64,000 nt of DNA, taken from Corallococcus sp. EGB (GTDB lineage: Bacteria; Myxococcota; Myxococcia; Myxococcales; Myxococcaceae). Made by a program: the position numbers and the translations under genes. Shown piece by piece: positions 17,537 to 26,024 of the stretch. The notes under the pieces are model-generated. The model was not told the origin of the DNA. It made no database searches and saw nothing but the letters and a program-made list of their open reading frames with translations. The stretch is from the NCBI RefSeq assembly GCF_019968905.1, contig NZ_CP079946.1:7599356-7663355 (forward strand), read 5' to 3'. Position 1 is the first letter of the stretch. The number at the start of each line of letters is the position of its first letter.

Positions 17537-19174
17537 ATGAGGAGTCCCCTGGACGACAGTCAGCATCCTGCGTCCGCCAGCGGTGGCGACATCGCGTACG
17601 CAGCCCCCCACGTGGCCCGGGACACGAGCGCACAGCTGCGCCTGTTCATCGACAGCGTGAGGGACTACGCCATCCTGACGCTGGACCCGGCGGGCCACAT
17701 CATGAGCTGGAACGCCGGCGCCGAGCGCATCAACGGCTACCGGTCCGAGGAGATCCTCGGTCAGCACTTCAGCCTCTTCTATCCGCCCGAGGACATCGCC
17801 GGCGGCAAGCCCGAGCAGGACCTGGAGATCGTCACCCGCGAGGGCCGCCTGGAGGAGGAGGGCTGGCGCGTCCGCAAGGACCGCAGCCTCTTCTGGGCCA
17901 ATGTCGTCATCACCGCGATGCGCGACCCGGAGGGCCAGCTCCTGGGCTATGGCCACGTGACGCGCGACTTCACCGAGCGCAAGCTCGCCCAGGAGCGCCT
18001 GCGGGAGAGCGAGGAGCGCTTCCGCCTGCTCGTCGCGCACATCCAGGACTACGCCATCTACATGCTCGACGCGGATGGCCGCGTCTCCACCTGGAACGCC
18101 GGCGCCGAGCGCTTCAAGCAATACAAGGCCGAGGAGATCATCGGCCAGCACTTCAGCCGCTTCTTCCCCCCGGAGGACGTGGCGCGGGGCAAGCCCTGGC
18201 ACGCCCTCCAGGTGGCCGCCCGCGAGGGCCACTTCGAGGAGGAGGCGTGGCGCATCCGCAAGGACGGCAGCCTCTTCTGGGCCAGCGTCGTCCTCACCGC
18301 GCTGTACGACACGAAGGGCCAGCTCCGGGGCTTCGCCAAGGTGACGCGCGACATCACCGAGCGCAAACAGAACCAGGAGCGGCGCGAGCTGGAGATGCTC
18401 CGCGACGCCGTGCGCGCCCGGGACGAGTTCCTCTCCGTCGCCTCGCACGAGCTGAAGACGCCGCTCACCCCGCTGCAGCTCAAGCTCACGGCCCTCCTGC
18501 GCACCGTGGAGAACAATCCCTCCGCCACCCTGCCCGTGGAGCGCATCGCCCGCGACCTGGAGGTGGCCCGCCGGCAGGTGCGCAAGCTGTCCGACCTCAT
18601 CGAGGACCTGCTGGACGTGTCGCGCATCAGCATGGGCCAGCTGCGGCTGAACCGGGCGACCATGGACCTGGCCTCGCTCGCGCGAGAGGTGGTGGCCCGC
18701 TACGCGCCCCAGTCCACGCAGGTGGGCTGCACCGTCACGGTGGACGCCCCCGCGCCCATCGAGGGCATCTGGGACCGCGCCCGGGTGGACCAGGTGATCA
18801 CCAACCTGCTCACCAACGCGATCAAGTACGGCGCTGGCAAGCCCATCCACGTCCGCGTGCGGATGGAGTCGGGGCTCGCCGTGCTGAGCGTGCGCGACGA
18901 GGGCATCGGCATTCCGCACGAGGACCAGCCGCGCGTCTTCGAGCGCTTCGTGCGCGCCGTCTCCGAGCGCAACTACGGCGGCCTGGGGCTGGGCCTCTTC
19001 ATCACCCAGCAGATCGTCGAGGCCCACGGCGGCGTGGTCCAGGTGCGCAGCGTCCCCGGCGAGGGCGCGACCTTCACCATGATGCTGCCTCCGGGGCCGG
19101 TCACCGAGCCGGACGTCACCCCGGAGCCGGAGACGCCTTCCGACCCTGACCCTGGCGCTCCTCCCGAGCCGTGA
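17537..19174 (+). CDS. Double-PAS sensor histidine kinase
   Basis: A 545-residue cytoplasmic kinase. Two PAS domains (about residues 32-158 and 159-282) are near-duplicates: both carry WNAGAER, GQHFS and PPED, and both end in TRD-x-TERK, so one arose by internal duplication. The HisKA helix carries ASHELKTPLT with the phospho-accepting His304. The ATPase domain has the N box NLLTNAIKYG, G1 box DEGIGI and G2 box GGLGLGLFI. The C-terminal 30 residues are Pro/Glu-rich. There is no transmembrane segment, so the signal is cytoplasmic, possibly redox, light or a small ligand through PAS. No response regulator is adjacent. Its 3' end overlaps the convergent ATPase gene by 59 bases. Confidence 0.9.
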   Translation: MRSPLDDSQHPASASGGDIAYAAPHVARDTSAQLRLFIDSVRDYAILTLDPAGHIMSWNAGAERINGYRSEEILGQHFSLFYPPEDIAGGKPEQDLEIVTREGRLEEEGWRVRKDRSLFWANVVITAMRDPEGQLLGYGHVTRDFTERKLAQERLRESEERFRLLVAHIQDYAIYMLDADGRVSTWNAGAERFKQYKAEEIIGQHFSRFFPPEDVARGKPWHALQVAAREGHFEEEAWRIRKDGSLFWASVVLTALYDTKGQLRGFAKVTRDITERKQNQERRELEMLRDAVRARDEFLSVASHELKTPLTPLQLKLTALLRTVENNPSATLPVERIARDLEVARRQVRKLSDLIEDLLDVSRISMGQLRLNRATMDLASLAREVVARYAPQSTQVGCTVTVDAPAPIEGIWDRARVDQVITNLLTNAIKYGAGKPIHVRVRMESGLAVLSVRDEGIGIPHEDQPRVFERFVRAVSERNYGGLGLGLFITQQIVEAHGGVVQVRSVPGEGATFTMMLPPGPVTEPDVTPEPETPSDPDPGAPPEP

Positions 19175-20696
19175 CGATGTAGCGATAGGGCACCACGCGC
19201 GTCAGCTCGTGCAGCGTGGTGACCCCGTCCGCCACCTTCGCCAGCGCGTCCTCCACCAGCGTGCGGAAGCCCCTCGACCGGGCGTGCTGGCGCAGCTGGA
19301 CGCCCGGCGCCCCGGTGGCGATGAGCAGCTGGAGCTCCGGATCCACCACCAGCAGCTCGAAGAGCCCCACGCGCCCCTTGAAGCCCGTGTGGCGGCACGC
19401 ATCGCAGCCCTGCCCCGCCCGGGGCCGCACGCCGTCCAGGAGCGGCCCCAGCAGCGCCAGCTGGTCCGCCGTGGGCGTGGCGGGCGCGGAGCACCCCGGG
19501 CAGATGCGGCGCACCAGCCGCTGCGCCAGCACCGCGAGCAGCGCCTCCGCGATGTCGCCGTCCTCCAGCTTCAGCCCGCGCAGGCGGCTCACCGCGCCAA
19601 TGGCATCCGCCGTGTGCAGCGTGCCCAGCACCACGTGCCCCGTGGCCGCCGCCATCAACGCGGTGCTGCCCGTCTCCAGGTCGCGGATCTCCCCCACCAG
19701 CATCACGTTGGGGTCCTGCCGCAGGAGCGCGCGCAAGAGCGTCAGGTGCGGCATCTGCGGCGACACCTGCTTCTGGTTCACCTTGGGGACCACGTACTCA
19801 ATGGGGTCCTCCGCGGTGATGATTTTCTTGCGCCCGTCGTTGAGCCGCGCCAGCGCCGCGTACAGCGTCGTCGTCTTGCCGCTGCCCGTGGGGCCCGTCA
19901 CCAGCACCAGCCCTTCCGGGTTGCCCAACAGCCGCAGCACCGTCGCCCGCACCTCCGGCGTCATCCCCAGCTTCTCCACCGGCACCAGGCCCACCGTGGC
20001 GTCGAGCAGGCGGATGACCACGTCCTCGCCCGCCGGAGCGGGCACCACGCTCACGCGGAAGTCCACGAACTTGCGCCCCGCCTCGCTTTCGTAAAGAGCG
20101 CGCACGCGGCCGTCCTGGGGCCGCCGCTTCTCCGCGATGTCGAGCCCCGCCATCACCTTGATGCGGCTGACCACCTCCGGCAGCGAGTCCGGGGAGATGT
20201 CCGTGTACGTCTGGTGGAGGATGCCGTCGATGCGATAGCGCAGGTCCACGTCGTCCGTGTAGCTCTCCAGGTGGATGTCGGACGCGTTCTGCGTCACCGC
20301 CACCGTGAGCACGTGGTTCACCAGCTCCACGGCCGTGGGGGCGTGGGACAGCGGCGTGCCCGCCTTCAGCACCACGTCCACCGACGCGTGCACGCCCGCG
20401 CCGAAGCCCACCTCCAGCGCGGAGTCGATTTCATAGCGGTTGAGCTTCACCGCGCGCACCGGCCGGCGCAGGAAGTCCTCGATGCGGCGGCGCACGGAGA
20501 GGTCCTCCGGGTCCAGCATCGCCACCGTCACGGCCTCCGTGTCGTTGCCCGCGTCCACCTTCCCCATCACCGCGACCCCCAGGCGCCGGCAGAAGGACTC
20601 GGGCAGCAGGCGCAGCGAGTCGCGGTCCAACGTGAACTGGGGCAGTTCGGAGAACGGGGGCACGTCCGGGGGAGCCATGACCCGCCGGCTTATCAT
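19116..20696 (-). CDS. GspE/PilB-family secretion or pilus ATPase
   Basis: A 526-residue hexameric ATPase of type II secretion or type IV pili. Seen in order: an MshE-like N-terminal domain; the GspE core with TQNASDIHLE; Walker A GPTGSGKTTT; the Asp box; Walker B with VGEIRDLETG; the His box GTLHTAD; and a zinc-binding pair CPGC with CDAC about 40 residues later, typical of PilB/GspE and absent from PilT. The ATG at 20696 has GAGGGGG upstream. No pilin, platform or secretin genes are near, so it is an orphan copy and may serve a dispersed system. The 3' end overlaps the convergent kinase gene. Confidence 0.88.
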   Translation of the reverse strand: MISRRVMAPPDVPPFSELPQFTLDRDSLRLLPESFCRRLGVAVMGKVDAGNDTEAVTVAMLDPEDLSVRRRIEDFLRRPVRAVKLNRYEIDSALEVGFGAGVHASVDVVLKAGTPLSHAPTAVELVNHVLTVAVTQNASDIHLESYTDDVDLRYRIDGILHQTYTDISPDSLPEVVSRIKVMAGLDIAEKRRPQDGRVRALYESEAGRKFVDFRVSVVPAPAGEDVVIRLLDATVGLVPVEKLGMTPEVRATVLRLLGNPEGLVLVTGPTGSGKTTTLYAALARLNDGRKKIITAEDPIEYVVPKVNQKQVSPQMPHLTLLRALLRQDPNVMLVGEIRDLETGSTALMAAATGHVVLGTLHTADAIGAVSRLRGLKLEDGDIAEALLAVLAQRLVRRICPGCSAPATPTADQLALLGPLLDGVRPRAGQGCDACRHTGFKGRVGLFELLVVDPELQLLIATGAPGVQLRQHARSRGFRTLVEDALAKVADGVTTLHELTRVVPYRYIVTAREERQGQGRKASPAPG

Positions 20697-20725
20697 GGTG
20701 CCCCCTCGCGGCCGCCCGGGGCTGC

Positions 20726-20731
20726 TATCCT
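20726..20731 (+). promoter_or_regulatory. Candidate extended -10 element
   Basis: TGCTATCCT gives an extended -10 hexamer TATCCT, 7 bases before the ATG of the 63-aa membrane protein. The transcript would be leaderless and would drive the symporter-kinase operon. Confidence 0.35.
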
Positions 20732-20738
20732 CCCAGGC

Positions 20739-20930
20739 ATGTCGCGGCCTCCCGCGGACCCTCCCGCCATGCCGTCGCTGCTGGTGTTCGCCGTGGCGGT
20801 GCTGTTGTTCGGCTCGCCGCTGCGCCGGCTGTGGCTGGCGGAAGGAGCCCCCGCCGCGCTCCCCTTCGTCGTGTGGCTGGGCGTCATCGCCCTGGGCGGA
20901 TGGGTGGCGCACCGGAGCCTGCGTCCATGA
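20739..20930 (+). CDS. Small two-helix membrane protein leading the symporter-kinase operon
   Basis: A 63-residue protein with two predicted membrane helices (about residues 11-27 and 39-55) separated by a short basic loop. I do not recognise a named family. Its stop overlaps the start of the symporter-kinase gene by 4 bases (ATGA), so the two are translationally coupled. It may be an accessory subunit of the symporter domain, by analogy with DUF485 partners of acetate symporters; that is inference. Confidence 0.65.
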   Translation: MSRPPADPPAMPSLLVFAVAVLLFGSPLRRLWLAEGAPAALPFVVWLGVIALGGWVAHRSLRP

Positions 20931-23881
20931 CGCTGGGGCTGGGCCCGCTCGTCATCGCCTCCGTGGCCTACCTGGGCGCGCTGTTCCTGGTGGCCTACGC
21001 GGCGGAGAAGGGCCGCATCTCCTCCCGCATCACCCAGCACCCGCTGACGTACGCGCTGGCCCTGGGCGTGTACGCCACGTCCTGGTCCTACTTCGGCAGC
21101 GTGGGCTACGCGGCCCGCCACGGCTTCCGCTACCTGGGCATCTACCTGGGCCTCACGCTCGCGTGCCTGCTGGCCCCCGTGCTGTGGCGCCCGCTGCTCA
21201 GGCTGACGCGCGAGCTGCAGCTCACGTCGCTCGCGGACCTGCTCGCCTTCCGCTACCCCGGCCAGGTGACGGGCACGGCGGTGACGCTGTTCGCGCTGGC
21301 CGGCAGCCTGCCCTACCTGGCGCTCCAGATTCGCGCCGTCGTGGAGTCCGCGCGCCTCTTGAGCCCCGCCGCGGCCCCCGCGCTGGTGGGGCCGGGCTTC
21401 TGCGGCGTGCTCATCGTCTTCTCCCTCCTCTTCGGCGCGCGCCACCCCGCTCCGCGCGAACGGCATGAAGGGCTGATGCTGGCCATCGCCTTCGAGTCCG
21501 GCGTGAAGCTGCTGGCGCTGCTCATCGTCGCGGGCTGGTGCGTGATGTCCGTCTTCGGCGGCCTGGGCGGGCTCGATGCCTGGCTCACCCGCCACCCGGA
21601 GGCGGTGGAGGCGCTCCAGCGCCCCGCGCGCGACGCGTCCTGGGCGCCGCTCCTGGTGCTCTCCACCATCGCCGCCTTCCTCACGCCGCGGCAGTACCAC
21701 GTGGCCTTCACCGAGGCGCCGGAGCGCGACGGGCTGGCCACCGTCGCGTGGGCCTTCCCGCTGCTGATGCTGCTCATCAACGTGGCGGTGCCCGTGCTGC
21801 TGTGGTCCGGCGAGGCGCTGGGCCTGCCCTGGCCCGCGGACTTCCACGTCCTCTCCGTGCCCGCCGCGAAGGGCGCGCCGCTGCTGGCGCTCATCGCCTT
21901 CCTGGGCGGCGTGTCCGCGGCGAGCGCGATGGTCATCGTCACCACGCTGGCGCTCGCGCCCATGTGCCTCACGCACCTGGTGCTGCCGCTGGGCACCGCG
22001 CGCGGGCGGGACGACCTCTACGGGTGGCTCTTGTGGGCCCGGCGCGTGCTCATCGCCGCCGTCATCCTCGCGGGCTACGGCTTCTTCCGGCTGCTGGACA
22101 CGCGCACGACGGGCCTGGTGGACCTGGGGCTCGTGTCCTTCGTGGCCACCGCGCAGTTCGCGCCGGGCGTGCTGGGGCTCCTGACCTGGCCCAAGGCCAC
22201 GCGCGCGGGGCTGCTCGCGGGGCTCTTCGCGGGCGGCACGACGTGGGCCCTCACGCTGCTGGCCCCGCTGTGGGAGCCCCCCTCGCTGGTGGCGTGGACC
22301 AACCAGCTCTCCGTGAAGCTGGGCTTCAGCGCGGAAGAGCCCTGGGGCTTCGCCACCTTCACCTCGCTGGCGCTCAACGGGCTGTGCTTCGTGGCGGTGT
22401 CGCTCACCACGCGCCAGTCCGCGGAGGAGCGGGAGGCCGCGCGGGTGTGCGCGCGCGAGGCGCCGGGGCTCGCGGAGGGCAGCGTGGCGGCCAGCTCGCC
22501 CGACGAGTTCCGCCGGCAGCTGGAGCCCGTGCTGGGCGCGCAGGTGGCCGCCGCGGAGGTGGACCGCGCCCGCGAGGCGCTGGAGCTGTCCCCCGACGAG
22601 CGCCGCCCCGCGGAGCTGCGCCGCCTGCGCGACGGCGTGGAGCGCAACCTCTCCGGCCTCATCGGTCCGGTGCTGGCGCGGCTCGCGGTGGGGGAAGCGC
22701 TGCGGCTGGACCCGGGCGCGCGCACGGCCCTGGCGGATCAGCTGCGCTTCGTGGAGGAGCGGCTGCGCGACGCGCGCGACATGCGCGGCCCCTTGCGCGA
22801 GCTGGAGGTCGTGCGCCGCTACCTCTACCGCATCCTGGAGGACCTGCCCCTGGGCGTGTGCGCCATGGGCCCGGACGGCGAGGTCGTCATCTGGAACGCC
22901 GCGCTGGAGGCGCTGTCCGGCGTGCCCATGGACTCCGCGCGGGGGCAGCCGCTCGCCCGGCTACCGGAGCCCTGGGGGCCCCTGTTCTCGGAGCTCGCGC
23001 GGGCCCCCAGCGGCGACGACGAGGCGCGCGTCACGGTGGGCGGCAGGCCCCGCTCGCTGCGGCTGCACCGCTCGCGGCTGGCGCCCGCGGAGGGGGCCGG
23101 CGGCGGGGAGACGGGCATGACGTTCCTGGTGGAGGACTGGACGGAGCGCAAGGCGGTGGACGCGCGGCTCGCGCACCAGGACCGGCTCGCGTCGCTGGGC
23201 CGCGTGGCCGCGGGCGTGGCGCATGAGATTGGCAACCCGCTCACCGCCATCGCCAGCATCAGCCAGAACCTCAAGTACGAGCTGGAGGATCCGGAGGCCG
23301 TGCGCGAGCGCGTGGGGCTCATCCTCCAGCAGTGCCGCCGCATCGACGCCATCGTCCGGGCGCTCGTGGGCTTCGGCCACGCGGGCACCGTGGGCGGCGA
23401 GTCCCGGCCCTTCACGCGCGTGGCGGTGGGCCCGCTGCTCGCGGAGGCCGCGCAGCTGGCCCGGCTGTCGCGCAAGGCACGCGACGTGGCCTGCACGCAC
23501 CAGAGTCCAGAAGGGCTGGACGTGCGCGGGGACGCGCAGCGGCTGGAGCAGGTGCTGGTGAACCTCTTGACCAACGCCATCGACGCGTCGCCCGCGGGCT
23601 CGCGCGTGGAGCTGTGGGCGGAAGCCTCGGGAGACCAGGTGCGCATCCAGGTGGAGGACCGGGGGCACGGCATCGCCCCGGAGCTGTCGCAACGCATCTT
23701 CGAGCCGTTCTTCACCACCAAGCAGCCCGGCGAAGGCACCGGCCTGGGCCTCCCCCTGGTGGAGGGCATCGTGCGCGAGCACGGCGGCGCGCTGCGCATC
23801 GAGGGCCGCCAGGGCGGCGGCACCCGCGTGACGCTCACCCTGCCCCGCGCGGAAACGCTGAAGCAGGAGGCCTCCGCATGA
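20927..23881 (+). CDS. Sodium:solute symporter-histidine kinase fusion (CbrA/CrbS-like)
   Basis: A 984-residue hybrid sensor. Residues 1 to about 490 are a multi-helix sodium:solute symporter domain (about 12-13 membrane segments), for example the conserved YATSWSYFGSVGYAA near residue 45. It is followed by a helical linker, a PAS domain (about residues 640-740, LPLGVCAMGPDGEVVIWNA), HisKA with VAHEIGNPL and His766, and HATPase with NLLTNAID, EDRGHGI, PFFTTK and GTGLGL. CbrA and CrbS kinases share this layout and respond to carbon or acetate status. ATGA overlaps join it to both neighbours. The downstream NtrC-type regulator is its obvious partner. Confidence 0.92.
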   Translation: MTLGLGPLVIASVAYLGALFLVAYAAEKGRISSRITQHPLTYALALGVYATSWSYFGSVGYAARHGFRYLGIYLGLTLACLLAPVLWRPLLRLTRELQLTSLADLLAFRYPGQVTGTAVTLFALAGSLPYLALQIRAVVESARLLSPAAAPALVGPGFCGVLIVFSLLFGARHPAPRERHEGLMLAIAFESGVKLLALLIVAGWCVMSVFGGLGGLDAWLTRHPEAVEALQRPARDASWAPLLVLSTIAAFLTPRQYHVAFTEAPERDGLATVAWAFPLLMLLINVAVPVLLWSGEALGLPWPADFHVLSVPAAKGAPLLALIAFLGGVSAASAMVIVTTLALAPMCLTHLVLPLGTARGRDDLYGWLLWARRVLIAAVILAGYGFFRLLDTRTTGLVDLGLVSFVATAQFAPGVLGLLTWPKATRAGLLAGLFAGGTTWALTLLAPLWEPPSLVAWTNQLSVKLGFSAEEPWGFATFTSLALNGLCFVAVSLTTRQSAEEREAARVCAREAPGLAEGSVAASSPDEFRRQLEPVLGAQVAAAEVDRAREALELSPDERRPAELRRLRDGVERNLSGLIGPVLARLAVGEALRLDPGARTALADQLRFVEERLRDARDMRGPLRELEVVRRYLYRILEDLPLGVCAMGPDGEVVIWNAALEALSGVPMDSARGQPLARLPEPWGPLFSELARAPSGDDEARVTVGGRPRSLRLHRSRLAPAEGAGGGETGMTFLVEDWTERKAVDARLAHQDRLASLGRVAAGVAHEIGNPLTAIASISQNLKYELEDPEAVRERVGLILQQCRRIDAIVRALVGFGHAGTVGGESRPFTRVAVGPLLAEAAQLARLSRKARDVACTHQSPEGLDVRGDAQRLEQVLVNLLTNAIDASPAGSRVELWAEASGDQVRIQVEDRGHGIAPELSQRIFEPFFTTKQPGEGTGLGLPLVEGIVREHGGALRIEGRQGGGTRVTLTLPRAETLKQEASA

Positions 23882-25263
23882 GCCGCATCCTGGTCATCGA
23901 GGACGAACCCATCATCCGCACGGAGCTGCGACGGCTGCTCACCCGCGCGGGCCACGACGTGGCGGAAGCGGGCGCCGTGCCGGAGGCCGCCGCCGGGCAC
24001 GCGCTCGACGCCTTCGACCTGGTCATCTCCGACTTGCGGCTGCCCGGGCCGCCGGGCACGGACATCATCGCGCTGTGTCCGGGCGTGCCCGTGCTCATCA
24101 TGACCAGCTTCGCCACGGTGAAGTCCGCCGTGGACGCGATGAAGCTGGGCGCGGTGGACTACATCGCGAAGCCCTTCGACCACGACGAGCTGCTGCTCCA
24201 GGTGGAGCGCGTGCTGCGCGAGGGCCGCCTCACCCGGCAGAACGCCGCCCTCAAGCGCGAGGTGGAGCAGACCTGGTATCCGGGCGGCATGGTGGGCAAC
24301 TCCCCCGCCATGCGCGACGTGTTCGAGCGCGTACGCAAGGTGGCCCCGTCCGCCGCCACCGTGCTGGTGCTCGGTGAGTCCGGCACCGGCAAGGAGCTGG
24401 TCGCCCGCGCCGTCCACGCGCAGAGCCCGCGCGCGGAAGGGCCCCTCGTCGCGGTCAACTGCGCCGCCATCCCCGAGGGCCTCCTGGAGAGCGAGCTGTT
24501 CGGCCATGAGAAGGGCGCGTTCACCGGCGCGCAGGCCGCGCACGCGGGCCTGGTGGAGGCCGCGCACGGCGGCACGCTCTTCCTGGACGAGATTGGAGAA
24601 CTGCCCGCGCCCGCGCAGGCGCGCCTGTTGCGCATGCTCCAGGACGGCGAGGTGCGGCGGGTGGGCGCCACGCGCTCGCGCAAGGTGGACGTGCGCATCC
24701 TCGCGGCCACGCACCGCGACCTGCCCCGCCGCGTTCAAGAGGGCCTGTTCCGCCAGGACCTCTACTTCCGCCTGCGCGTCGTCGAAATCCGCCTGCCGCC
24801 CCTGCGCGAGCGCGGCGAGGACGTGCCCGCGCTGGCGAAGCACCTGCTGGAGCGCGCCAGCCGCCGCATCGGACGCCCACCCGCGTCGCTGTCTCCGGAC
24901 GCGCTGGCCGCCATCGCCCAGCACCCGTGGCCCGGCAACGTGCGCGAATTGGAGAACGCCATCGAGCGCGCGGTCATCCTCGCGGACGGGCCACTCATCA
25001 CCGCCGACCTGCTGGCGCTGGAGCCCCCCGGCGGACCGGGCGCGGACAGCGGCCCCCCCGCGCTGGAGGAGACGGACTTCCCGCCCGTCCCGGCCAGTGA
25101 GGACCCCCGCTCGCCGGACTCCATGGAGGAGTACTTCCGCCGCTTCGTGCTGGAGCACCAGGACCGCATGGGCGAGACGGAGCTTGCGCGCCGGCTGGGC
25201 ATCAGCCGCAAGACGCTCTGGGAGAAGCGCCAGCGGCTGGGCATCCCCCGCACCCGCGCCTGA
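23878..25263 (+). CDS. NtrC-family sigma-54 response regulator
   Basis: A 461-residue protein. The receiver domain has the acidic pair in IEDE, phospho-acceptor Asp52 in VISDLRLPG and the conserved Lys in YIAKPFD. The AAA+ domain has Walker A GESGTGKE, the sigma-54 contact loop GAFTGA at residues 213-218, and LFLDEIGELP. The C-terminus is a Fis-type helix-turn-helix (ELARRLGISRKTLWEK). All residues needed to activate sigma-54 RNA polymerase are intact. It overlaps the kinase gene by 4 bases. Likely targets are the sigma-54 promoters found at 25354 and 26961; that link is inferred from position. Confidence 0.93.
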   Translation: MSRILVIEDEPIIRTELRRLLTRAGHDVAEAGAVPEAAAGHALDAFDLVISDLRLPGPPGTDIIALCPGVPVLIMTSFATVKSAVDAMKLGAVDYIAKPFDHDELLLQVERVLREGRLTRQNAALKREVEQTWYPGGMVGNSPAMRDVFERVRKVAPSAATVLVLGESGTGKELVARAVHAQSPRAEGPLVAVNCAAIPEGLLESELFGHEKGAFTGAQAAHAGLVEAAHGGTLFLDEIGELPAPAQARLLRMLQDGEVRRVGATRSRKVDVRILAATHRDLPRRVQEGLFRQDLYFRLRVVEIRLPPLRERGEDVPALAKHLLERASRRIGRPPASLSPDALAAIAQHPWPGNVRELENAIERAVILADGPLITADLLALEPPGGPGADSGPPALEETDFPPVPASEDPRSPDSMEEYFRRFVLEHQDRMGETELARRLGISRKTLWEKRQRLGIPRTRA

Positions 25264-25269
25264 GGCGCC

Positions 25270-25304
25270 CGACGCGTCGACGCGCCCCCGCTTCGACGCG
25301 TCGA
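25270..25304 (+). promoter_or_regulatory. Two copies of palindrome CGACGCGTCG
   Basis: CGACGCGTCGA occurs at 25270-25280 and again at 25294-25304; each copy contains a perfect 10-bp palindrome. They lie about 75-110 bases upstream of the predicted sigma-54 start site for the gene at 25431, the usual distance for an enhancer. They also directly follow the NtrC-type gene, so a role in mRNA termination is possible. Confidence 0.4.
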
Positions 25305-25353
25305 TATCCGTCGAAGGCCCGCCCCCGCGCCCCGCTCCAGAGGGAGGGGCCCC

Positions 25354-25369
25354 AGGCACGGCGGTTGCT
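25354..25369 (+). promoter_or_regulatory. Sigma-54 promoter for the gene at 25431
   Basis: AGGCACGGCGGTTGCT matches the -24/-12 consensus TGGCACG-N4-TTGCW at every fixed base but the first, with the required 10 bases between GG and GC. The predicted start near 25380 leaves a leader of about 51 bases carrying an AGGAG ribosome binding site. Confidence 0.6.
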
Positions 25370-25430
25370 CATGGGTCCTGGCGTCCACCGGCGACACAAC
25401 GCCAACCCCGGTGGTCCAGGAGAACACCTC

Positions 25431-25910
25431 ATGTGCAGCCCTACCCGCCTCGGTCTCGATGGTCAGCCGCTGTCCGGCTTCGATACCCGCCTCTCCCCTG
25501 ACAAGACGCGCTCCACCGCGAAGGTCGGCGCGCCGCAGTCCACGCAGCAGACCGCCAACGCCGTGGTCGTCAACCACTGGGGCGCCACCATCACCAACGT
25601 GACGCTGCGGCACCGCTACAGCAACAACCCCGAATACCAGCAGCAGGGCAACTGGCCCTCGCTGGCGGAGAACGCGACCAGCACTCCCTTCCAGGTCATC
25701 TTCTGGACCGGCGCCGTCGGCCACGACTACTGGTGGATCCAGTTCGAGGACGCCAACGGGAAGCTCTGGCAGTGCAAGCAGAACTTCTACTGCACGCTCT
25801 CCTCGCCGGACGCGGGCAACACGCTCTACTTCTTCGTCAACGGCTCCGCGGAGGAGATGCAGTGCCAGTTCGTCAGCACCCAGTGCGACGTCTCCCTCTA
25901 CGAGTCATAG
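25431..25910 (+). CDS. Small beta-sandwich protein, possibly 'up-regulated in Daf-2'-like
   Basis: A 159-residue protein predicted almost entirely beta-strand. The pattern (VVVNHWGATITNVTLRHRYS, then a gap, TPFQVIFWTG, DYWWIQFED) resembles the bacterial proteins annotated as 'up-regulated in Daf-2' domain; I give this as tentative. Four cysteines lie in the second half. No classical signal peptide is seen, although the N-terminal 35 residues look flexible. The ATG at 25431 has AGGAGA 8 bases upstream. A near-consensus sigma-54 promoter precedes it, so it is probably controlled by an enhancer-binding activator, possibly the one encoded immediately upstream. Function unknown. Confidence 0.65.
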   Translation: MCSPTRLGLDGQPLSGFDTRLSPDKTRSTAKVGAPQSTQQTANAVVVNHWGATITNVTLRHRYSNNPEYQQQGNWPSLAENATSTPFQVIFWTGAVGHDYWWIQFEDANGKLWQCKQNFYCTLSSPDAGNTLYFFVNGSAEEMQCQFVSTQCDVSLYES

Positions 25911-25927
25911 GACGCCAGAGAGGCCAG

Positions 25928-25949
25928 GGCCCGGCTGGCGGCCCGGGCC
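25928..25949 (+). terminator. GC-rich hairpin after the gene at 25431
   Basis: A 7-bp stem GGCCCGG / CCGGGCC with an 8-base loop lies 18 bases past the stop codon. There is no T-run, so strength is uncertain. Confidence 0.35.
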
Positions 25950-26024
25950 TCCCTGTCCTGCCCGGGGCGCGTGCGCAGCTTCCAGTGCGACACGCCCCCC
26001 CCGGGGCCCAGACCAGGAGCGCGC

